A stretch of DNA of 22,223 nucleotides from Carex sylvatica (lineage: Eukaryota; Streptophyta; Magnoliopsida; Poales; Cyperaceae), in the NCBI GenBank assembly GCA_964058845.1, contig CAXKVR010000817.1, forward strand, positions 1-22,223, written 5' to 3'. Of the stretch, positions 10,226-18,014 are shown one piece after another. The notes below the pieces were generated by a model. It searched no databases. It was not told where the DNA came from and saw only the letters and a list, made by a program, of their open reading frames with translations. The position numbers and the translations under genes were made by a program. Position 1 is the first letter of the stretch. Each line of letters opens with the position of its first letter.

Positions 10226-10742
10226 TTATTCCAATATTACTATTTTCCTAAATATCGTTCCGATCATCTTGATTTTACTAAACAATTTTCTGACCATTTC
10301 TATTTTCCAAAATATTATTGTCACAATACTATTTTCCGACCATTCCTATTTTCCCAAATAATGTTCGGACCATTACAATTTTACTAAATATCTTTCCCAC
10401 CATTACTATTTTCCGAAATACTGTTCCGACCAATTCAATTATCCTAAATAGTGTAGCCACAATACTATTTTCCTAAATAATGTTCCGACCATTCTATTTT
10501 CCTTTATAATGTTCCAGCCATTGTTATTTTCCAAAATATTGTTGGCTCAATACTATTTTCCTAAATAACGTTTTGACCATTGTTGTTTTCCCAAATTATG
10601 TTGACGCTATTATTTTCCTAAATAATATTCTGACAATACTATTTTCATAAATAATATTCCAGCCATTGCAATTTTTGAAATATTGTTGGCAAAGTAATAT
10701 TTTCCTAGATAATGTTCCGACATTACTATTTTTCTAAATAAT
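10226..10742 (+). repeat. Degenerate minisatellite, unit about 31 bp, about 16 units
   Basis: The array repeats a unit close to CTATTTTCCTAAATAATG followed by TTCCGACCATTA, with variants such as TTCCAAAATATTGTTGG. Some variants recur at spaced intervals (TTGTTGGCTCAATA near 10540 and TTGTTGGCAAAGTA near 10683), hinting at a higher-order unit. It starts right after a dispersed repeat and stops within a few bases of a POLD4 exon fragment. No long ORF persists, so it is unlikely to encode a repeat protein. Confidence 0.85.
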
Positions 10743-10745
10743 TAA

Positions 10746-10846
10746 CAAGTGCAAGAGTTGAGAGTATCGGAAGCACCAACTGAGGCGCCTCCGGTGTAGT
10801 GTAGTGCTTTGATTTCTTGGAACTTGGAAGAGGAGGCGGTAGGGTT
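10746..10846 (-). pseudogene. Duplicated fragment of POLD4 exon 1
   Basis: About 100 bp match the coding first exon of the POLD4 gene at about 12990-13085, same orientation. The blocks CTGAGGCGCCTCCGGTGTAG, GTGCTTTGATTTCTTGGAA and AAGAGGAGG are shared. The copy carries small extra pieces (GTGTA repeated; an added ACTTGG) and substitutions near its left end, so the reading frame is lost. No exon 2 sequence accompanies it. Site II-type motifs (TTGGGCC, GCCCAAAT, GGGGCC) lie at 10897-10925, on its 5' side in minus orientation, and might be a duplicated or captured promoter. Confidence 0.85.
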
Positions 10847-11519
10847 TTTTGCGAATTTGAAATACAAATTTTATATTAACAAAGGCTCGGATTTGTTGGG
10901 CCGATAAAGCCCAAATCGTGGGGCCTATTTAATATTTAACCAACTATTCGATCTGTATTTGGTGGTCGATTAATCAAGTTTTCTTAATTTTTAATTGCTT
11001 TTTCTATTTTATTTTAGTTTTTTTAAAAATTTAAAAAATTTACATCAAATCCAAAAATTTATCACCATCATCTTAACCAGTGAACAAAGAGATGCGAGTA
11101 TACATGCAAAATTTCTTATATCCAAAACAAAACCATATTATAACAGCTTTGCCAAGGTACAAGACATTGGGTACTGAGATGAACAAGTGAGCTCAGCTAA
11201 CTGGCAAAATGACAGGTACCAAGCAGAACACGGTACCAACCTGCTTCTTAAACTAATTTTCATCTGACAAGACTTGAGTTAAGATACACCAATATTACCT
11301 GCATCAAACTCACTCAATCTCTCTTGCAAGTGTGACATACACAACCCACATGTCTTGGTCATCCCACTAGATACCAAAAACACCAAAGAAGTAACGGCTT
11401 TATTTGCTTTTCTTAAAAACATTTGTACAGCTCCAATGCCTCTTAGGAAAATATATATACTTGTAATCTGTAGATTGTGAGTTTGTGACTATGACAAATT
11501 CAGTCCATTAAATAAATTT

Positions 11520-11688
11520 TCACTTTCCAACAGAAGCCTTCAGGTTGTTGCCCCTCAATAGTTTCTTCGAGAAGTGATCCTGTCAAAACGTCAACTACTA
11601 AAAGAAGTCAAGAGATATAGCCAAATAAATTAGATGTGAAGAAAAGGAAAATTAAGTACCCATCTAATACCAGCAGCAGCAATAATGA
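11520..11688 (-). CDS. Possible last two exons of an unrecognised small gene
   Basis: On the minus strand two short open blocks have good splice borders. 11688-11660 is preceded by a pyrimidine-rich CCACCTTCAG and followed by GTACTT. 11579-11520 is preceded by TTTTGACAG and ends in TGA. Joined in phase they read IIAAAGIRWDHF and then SKKLLRGNNLKASVGK before the stop. The basic tail after a small hydrophobic patch looks protein-like, but I do not recognise the family and found no earlier exons between here and POLD4. It could also be a chance reading or an alternative 3' end of the POLD4 transcript. Confidence 0.2.
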
Positions 11689-12395
11689 CTGAAGGTGGCA
11701 AAAAATAAGTACTGACTGGTATGGCATAATTTCAGTTCAGGTTTAGGTTTGAAGCCTTTAAACCATAACTCAAATTAACTGACATACCTCAATTTGACAG
11801 ACAATAAAACCCCGGAAGAATTATAGGTACAGTTTAATCAAAAAGAAAAAATTTAAAGCTTTCACTTCTTGACGTGCTACACTTTTTGGCTATCTATTAA
11901 ACAAAATCAATTCACAGACAAACAAACAGCAAAATAAAGAGAAAAAAAATTATAATAGTGCAAAACATTCATACATATAAAACATGGCTATAGACATATA
12001 AAATACTTATTGACATGTTTCTCACATAATGAAGTTAAAATTTAGTCATATGTACCCCTTATTGGAGAAAGTAAGCTTCATTATGGCCGATATTTGCTAA
12101 TCCTAAATGAAACTGATGTTCAATGATGCATACTTAATTATTAAAATAGAGAGTAAATTGCCTCCCACTATTACCAGTAAGAGTGAACATGGCTGATAAG
12201 GTCAAACTCTAGGTGGATAAATGATCTCTAAAGCAATTTCTCAGGCCTGAGGCATGTAGCTTATCCACCCTTTTATCTACAGAAATTTCTCAGAATAGAG
12301 GTTAACAACAAGTAACTGATAACATGATTAATAAGTAATATGTTAAAAAGCGCAAGAGAAATAAAAATAAAAATAAAAAAATCCACATGACTATT

Positions 12396-12575
12396 TGAGC
12401 AAGTCTAACACCATATCAGTTCACAATTTGAAGCTTCATAATGCAATTTAACACTTTAAAGTTAAACACCATATCAATTCATAATTTGAAGTCAAACACC
12501 AGTTGATTATTTCAGCAAGACAAACACCATATCAGTTCATAATTTGAAGCTTGATAATTGCAATTTAACAATTGC
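12396..12575 (+). repeat. Imperfect three-copy direct repeat downstream of POLD4
   Basis: The phrase ACACCATATCAGTTCA followed by NAATTTGAAGCTT and an AATGCAATTTAACA tail occurs near 12409 and 12527, with a shorter copy (ACACCATATCAATTCA) near 12467. It lies 3' of the POLD4 stop on that gene's downstream side and may be in its 3' untranslated region. Confidence 0.7.
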
Positions 12576-12662
12576 AAACAACAACTAGTACTAACTAACT
12601 AAATACATCAAAACAGTCATCACAACCACTCCTAACCCTAAATACTGCAAGGATAATCGACT

Positions 12663-13141
12663 CTAGACACGGCCTTCCCAGAGGCACCGGAGCTTCATGC
12701 CAGCTGTCACTGACACAGCAGCTGGTGCTGCAAGGAGTTCCCGCACATGAGGAGGTGGATGGAGTCCCATGGCTGCTGCACGCTCCCAGCGATCGAGGCG
12801 ATCTACTCCAATGCAAGGCCCATACTTCATATCCATGTCAAATTGCCTCAATACTTCCTCTTCTTCCCCAAACTCATCTTCAATCCCAAAATTAATTATT
12901 AATTTGTTGCTAATAAAGTAGACAACGAGAGCCAGGGTTTCAAAAGGGGGGTGGGGTTACCTTTGAGATCGATAGCACCGCTGCGAGAGACAAGTGCGGG
13001 AGTCTGAGCAGAATCGGAGGCTCCGACTGAGGCGCCTCCGGTGTAGTGCTTTGATTTCTTGGAAGAGGAGGTGGTAGAGGGTTTGGCGACACCGCCTTTC
13101 TTCTTCTGGCGATAGAAACCCTTGATATCTCCCGATGACAT
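12663..13141 (-). CDS. POLD4: DNA polymerase delta subunit 4 (p12/POLD4-like), two exons
   Basis: A small accessory subunit of replicative DNA polymerase delta in the nucleus, which in other eukaryotes stabilises the holoenzyme and helps bind PCNA. Exon 1 is 13141-12961 and exon 2 is 12877-12663. The 83-bp intron has GT..AG ends and splits an Asp codon. The joined product is 131 aa, usual for plant homologues. Near the N-terminus IKGFYRQKKK resembles a degenerate PCNA-interacting box (I-x-x-F-Y plus a basic tail). A Ser/Thr/Ala-rich linker (about residues 16-50), an acidic DEFGEEEEVL, the conserved core RQFDMDMKYGPCIG and DRLDRWERA, and a C-terminal CLWEGRV follow. The start is the first ATG of a clean frame. 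Both exons appear intact. A fragment of exon 1 is duplicated 2.2 kb downstream. Confidence 0.9.
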
Positions 13142-14535
13142 CTCTATCTTCTCCGATCGTTTCTGCTCTCCTAGTCTTCTCCTCTCTGAAATCGCGTATC
13201 CGGCCTCTCTTGGAAAGTTTTTTAACTATTGAATTTTTTTTTTTTTAATTTTAACTTTCTCATTTTCAAATTTTGAAATCACGAGAAGTGGTTTAATCCG
13301 GTGCGTCCAATCTCGATGCTTCGCTTGTACGAATTCATAAACTCCGTTGGATTTGCCTGGGAGGTTGCGTATCAGGTTGAGGGATCCTGTTCTCTTTTCC
13401 CTGTGTGACCTTCTCTGTGTGGAATTGCTGGTTAAGGGCGTGGTCGGATGTCACGGAATTACAGAATGGAATTGGGAATGAAAATGAGAATTCACTTTTG
13501 AAAAAGTGAGAATTTACGGGTACGAAATGCACGGAATTAATTATGAAAGTATGAGAAAATGAATGTTCATTTGTATTATTGAATTAATTGTGATAAATCT
13601 TTATTTATTTTAAAATATGTATATTTATTTAATTGTTTTAATTTAGTTTAGTTATAAATAATTTTTATTTAATTATTGTTTATAAATAGTATAGCGTCCG
13701 TATTGATTTTAATCAATTAAGTTAAAGTTAACTTAATATAAAAAAAGTAATTAAATATAAAATTAAAATATGTAATTCAAAATATTTATAAACACTTACA
13801 AAAAATAAACATTTAAATTATGTAATTACAAAAATTAGAAAACAAGCAAACATTTAAAATATGTAATTAAAAACATTTACAAAAAAATAAACTATTAAAA
13901 GTATTTACTTATTACTTATTATTTTATAAAATATATATTTATAAACATTTATAAAAAAATAAACATTAAACATAAGTGGTAAGTAATTTTGAAAATATAT
14001 TTTAGATGAATTTTGTATAAATATAAGAACTTAATATATGAGGTAGATCTGCTGAATATAAAATATGTAATTAAAAAGAAAAAATGAAAAATTTGTCCGG
14101 CTTGATCTATAAAACTAATCCCACAATTGAAAACAACACAAGTAGAGTTGTCTTTATATATATCATGATGGATTTGTGCATATTTGAGTATAAAGAGAGA
14201 GAGAGAGAAAATATTCTCTCTGAAAAGCAGTAACTGTGGGGTCCAATCAAGAGTGAGAAAACAAAAAATTTCTCCCAGCTTGCATTTTTTTTTTCTAACT
14301 TTTTACGCAACGCCGAAATTTCTTCCCCAGAAGGAAGGAAAAGAAAAATGGCTGTCGAATGGCTTCCGGGAAAAAAAATAGAAAAAACCCAAAAACCTTG
14401 TGAATTTCATAGGAAAAGGTGCAGCCGAACAGGCCCTTACCTTTTCTCACCGTGGTATCAATTTGAATGGTTGGGTTTGCTGTAGTGTGTTTCAGATTCT
14501 TCGTGGGATCTGTAGTCTTCGTGGCCTGTGCGGTG
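13142..14535. other. POLD4 upstream region and AT-rich noncoding DNA
   Basis: 13142-13230 is CT-rich and probably holds the POLD4 5' leader. 13740-13990 is a loose tandem arrangement of TTTATAAACATTTA, CAAAAAATAAACATTTAAA and TATGTAATTA phrases. A 31-codon plus-strand frame at 13318 shows no family resemblance. No other gene is recognised. Confidence 0.5.
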
Positions 14536-14904
14536 GGAATTCGTATCCTCAGCATTAACTCACCGTACGTTAATAGATCTGGACCGTGTGATTGAGATCC
14601 GCACTAATATTAACGTGAAGGATTGGCAAAGATCCTGATCAGACGACCTACATGCATTAAACTCAAAATATTCTCATTTGAGTTAATGCAAAGGATGTAT
14701 GTTCGTTGACAGCGGCTGTGCTTTGTATGCGTTGGAATTCGCATCTGTGATATCTCATATTCTGCGTGACATTTTGGAAAATGACGACCGTTCAAAGACG
14801 TTATGCACGAATCTCAAAGCATAAATAATATTGTCCCCTGCGCTATCCCCGAATAGGCACCGAACACGTCGGTAACGCAAAATATGAGATATCTCAGAGG
14901 ATAC
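14536..14904. mobile_element. MITE-like element with GTATCCTC ends and an internal inverted repeat
   Basis: The left end carries GGAATTCGTATCCTC and the right end GAGGATAC. An internal inverted pair of about 33 bp (14738-14770 and 14872-14904) shares GATATCTCATATT and TGCGT. Another palindromic part near 14660-14690 reads ATGCATTAAACTC, then GAGTTAATGC. The same words occur in the element at 18625-18800 within BAHD intron 1, and GTATCCTC also occurs near 17634, so this is a dispersed family. It may be two nested copies. Noncoding. Confidence 0.6.
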
Positions 14905-15857
14905 AACACACTGTGTGCGCTGTAAGGTCCTTATGGTTGTGCCTTTCTATTACTTTTCGGGTACCGATTTTAACAGCTATCAATTTAATCACTGCAAATA
15001 TGACATGAGAGGAAAAAACAAATTCGACAAAAATATCCCATCGAAAAGGAAATAATAAAATTAAGATTCCTAATCTTTGAAATTAAGAAGTTATTCTGCT
15101 AACATTAAAAGTTGTATTCTAATTAAGTAAAAAAAAAAACAATAATTATCAGATATAATTCAAATAAAAAAAATTAATATTCACATATAGCATAGAAGAT
15201 CCATTCAGCTATAATATGTGATCAATTGACATTCATTAAGAACCATACACATTCAAACTATAAAATCAACATAAACAAAACATAAAAGGTAGAAATAAAA
15301 AGTAATATGAAAAGCATACCATCTAAAATAAAAATCACTACTCCTAAAACTTTAATTCTAAGTGAATCTTCACGGGTTCCGGACTTAAAATTCAGTAATT
15401 CAAGTTTTTCGACCTTGTGTTCGAATGAAATTACTGACTCATCGATATTCATTTAATAAATTAAAAATTATATAAAATAATTAACTTTTTGTTTTAATCA
15501 AAAGCTAATATATAAATTTATTATTGTAATTATATTTTTATCATGTAATTCTATATTTGAAAAAATAAAATAGAAACAATTTGAAATTGTTTGAAAAATA
15601 ACACTAATAAAACTTTTTTAATTACGTTGAGTTGAAATTTGAGAATTTTAAATAAGCAAATTTGAGAACTTGAGAATTTCAACTTTTTTACTCAATGATA
15701 GAAGCAAATAACTTGCATAAATTTTCTTCCAAAAATAAATATTAGTGAGTACATGAGATAACTTTCTAATTTAAAAGATTTGGATTCCAGTTATTATTTA
15801 CTCTTCAGAGAAAGGATAGTTTGATCTAATTTTGTTTTTTCGCTCACTTCAGATTTG
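14905..15857. other. AT-rich noncoding DNA
   Basis: No exon-like stretch was recognised. The last 130 bp (about 15725-15857) is related to 17410-17545 on the other side of the inverted-repeat element. Confidence 0.5.
15725..15857 (+). repeat. Direct repeat flanking the long-TIR element, left copy
   Basis: Diverged relative of 17410-17545. Shared phrases are AATAAATRTTRGTG, TAATTTAAAAGATTT, ATCCAnnTTATTATTT in loose form, AAAGGAYAGTTTGRT and AGATYTG. It abuts the left terminal inverted repeat. Confidence 0.6.
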
Positions 15858-17375
15858 CGGCCATTTTTATTAATATCCCTCAAAAAAAAATTTAAAAATG
15901 TTCCTGCCATCTGTTTTTTTTTTTCAAAACTGTCCCGACCGCCAGATCCACGGGCGGCCCAAAAATCCCATCAGACTATCCCCATCAAGAGCGGGTCAGA
16001 CCCCTAGTAGACCACCCCTGCATGGGGCAATCCTCTATTTATTTATTTTTATTCTTTTTAGAGATGTTAATATTTTGATTTAAATTATTTTGTGAAGAAT
16101 TTTTTTTTTTGTTTAGAGTGTATGCAAAAAAATAAGACATTTGATATATTATGAAGTGATGTCGTAACTCTTTACTACAATTTATACATGATACGCGCAG
16201 GGGATATAGTTATGAAGTTTCTTGGCCTTTATTCTTTAATAATTTATTTTATTCAAATATACACAAGAAAATATAGTTAGAGAATAATTAGATTATTTAA
16301 TTATTGTCGACATATACCATTTGCTCGGAGATAGGCAAATGGACACAATAAATAGTAAATGCATTTTAAAATAATTATATGAATAATTCTTGAATAATCT
16401 CTTAGGCTTATGACTAAAAAAATAATTTCTTAGTCACAGTTTTATTCTGAGTCCAACTTTGCACCTCTATTTAACATAACAAAATATCTCTAAAAATCAT
16501 AAAAATTGATTGACATGCAGTCTTGACATCATAAAACACGACTGGAAATTTTCATACAAAATCTCCACACGAAAACTTAAACTGAATTTTTGAGGCAGTA
16601 AACGATGCATTTCTAAAATTCTGACGCTCCGGATGCCTCTCACAATGCCCGAGGATTTTCCTCAGAAAAAAATTCGAATCTGTCTCATTCTTTCCTTTCC
16701 AAAAAGTAGTCATACGGGCAAATCCGACTTTCCTAGCCAAAGTTATGGATGTTTAAAGTTTTTTCGAAAGCTGAAATTTGAAAATTCATAACTAATTGTA
16801 GAAAAATCCAAATAAATTGAAATTTGTGTCAATTCTGTGTATTTCTGTATGCTCTACATGCTGGTATAATTACTTTTACAATTTGGTCCCTGTACCAGTC
16901 CATACCTATACTGGTAAATCAGTTCAGACTGGCCAGTCTGGACTGATATAGGGACCAAAATGCAAAAATAATTTGAGTAGCACATGTGACAGTCTGAAAT
17001 GTCTAATAGGATCCTTAAGTATGGAATTTAGATCTTAGATACCTGAGGTTCAATTATAAAATATGAACATTTTTTAAATTGCACCGCTAGAACACGTTAT
17101 TTAGAACCTTGTTTTTTGCATATAAGAAAACTTTTTCTTTACAAAATTATTTAAATCAAAATATTAATATCTCTAAAAAAAATAAAAATAAAAATAGAGG
17201 ACCGCCCCTGCAGGAGCGGTCTTCTAGGAATCTGGCCCGCCCATGATGAGGATGGTCTGGTGGGATTTTTTAGCTGCCCGTGAATCTGGTGATCGGGACA
17301 ATTTAAAAAAAAAAAAAAAAAAATGGTAGAGACATTTTTAATTTTTTTTTTTTGATATTAATAAAAATGACCGTC
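15858..17375. mobile_element. Nonautonomous element with terminal inverted repeats of about 260 bp
   Basis: 15858-16138 is inverted at 17108-17375. Shared landmarks: GGYCATTTTTATTAATATC at the tip; AAAAATGTYYCTRCCAT; TGTCCCGAYCRCCAGATYCA; ACGGGC; AAAATCCCAYCAGACYATCC; a GC-rich block around 15950-16035 and 17200-17290; TAGAGATRTTAATATTTTG and TTTAAATNATTTTGT. The inner 970 bp carries no recognisable transposase. Long inverted termini without coding capacity fit a foldback or Mutator-like nonautonomous element, but no 9-bp target-site duplication is obvious, so the class is open. Confidence 0.82.
16882..16959. repeat. Inverted repeat with TTTGGTCCCT ends and a perfect 16-bp palindrome
   Basis: TTTGGTCCCTGTACCAGTCC at 16882 is matched in inverted form by GGACTGATATAGGGACCAAA ending at 16959. 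Inside lies a perfect self-complementary CAGACTGGCCAGTCTG at 16925-16940. It is located within the long-TIR element and may be a separate small insertion. Confidence 0.8.
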
Positions 17376-17409
17376 GGACCTGCATTGATTAAAATAATAA
17401 CGGTTAAAA

Positions 17410-17545
17410 CTACACCCAATAAATGTTGGTGGGGTCCACACCAAAATATTTTTTAATTTAAAAGATTTAAAATCCAACTTTATTATTTCCTTTCCGAACA
17501 AAGGACAGTTTGGTTCATAAAAAGATTTCTCTCGCCATAGATCTG
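17410..17545 (+). repeat. Direct repeat flanking the long-TIR element, right copy
   Basis: Partner of 15725-15857 in the same orientation, beginning about 35 bp beyond the right inverted terminus. The pair means the element lies between two related segments rather than in unique sequence. Confidence 0.6.
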
Positions 17546-17656
17546 AACAAATTAAATTTATAGCTGTTAAAATAGGCACCCAAATTCTCACTGTTCCCTG
17601 CTCAAATCAAATCTGGGGTAGCGGTTACGAATCCGTATCCTCTTCAGTACTGCAGA

Positions 17657-17781
17657 GAATCACCTTCATTTTACAGTTTGAGATTAAATATTTTACAGTT
17701 TGGAATCACCTTCATTTTACAGTTTGAGATTAAATATTTTACAGTTTGGAATCACCTTCATTTTACAGTTTGAGATTAAAT
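17657..17781 (+). repeat. 46-bp tandem repeat, 2.7 copies, upstream of the BAHD gene
   Basis: GAATCACCTTCATTTTACAG starts at 17657, 17703 and 17749, giving an exact 46-bp period with almost no divergence between units. Each unit also holds two ATTTTACAGTTTG phrases. It lies about 230 bp before the BAHD start codon, so it may be in the promoter. Confidence 0.95.
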
Positions 17782-18014
17782 TTCAACCGGTTTGATATTC
17801 AAGCCGCAATAAGGGACAGTATTTTTGGGCTTTGAGATTCGTGCCAAGTTAAAAAGAACGGTTCAGATCTAGTAATTGTAATAGATTCTCTTATCAGGTA
17901 TTGGAGAGAATGTGAATTCAGCGGTTACTGCATTGCCCTGAAATTATCCCTCCTCCTCCACTCATTCCTAAGACGCAAGCACACACATTAATGGATCGAG
18001 AAAAAAAAAAAGAT

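Noticed and set aside
10226..10742. CRISPR-like array
   Set aside because: Units are contiguous degenerate tandem repeats without unique spacers, in plant nuclear DNA.
13318..13410. 31-codon plus-strand frame reading MLRLYEFINSVGFAWEV
   Set aside because: No family recognised, no splice-linked exons found, and short enough to be chance.
13335..13532. Minus-strand frame upstream of POLD4
   Set aside because: Low-complexity reading without homology features; likely chance.
16552..16740. Minus-strand open frame inside the long-TIR element
   Set aside because: No transposase or other domain is visible; it probably belongs to the noncoding core.
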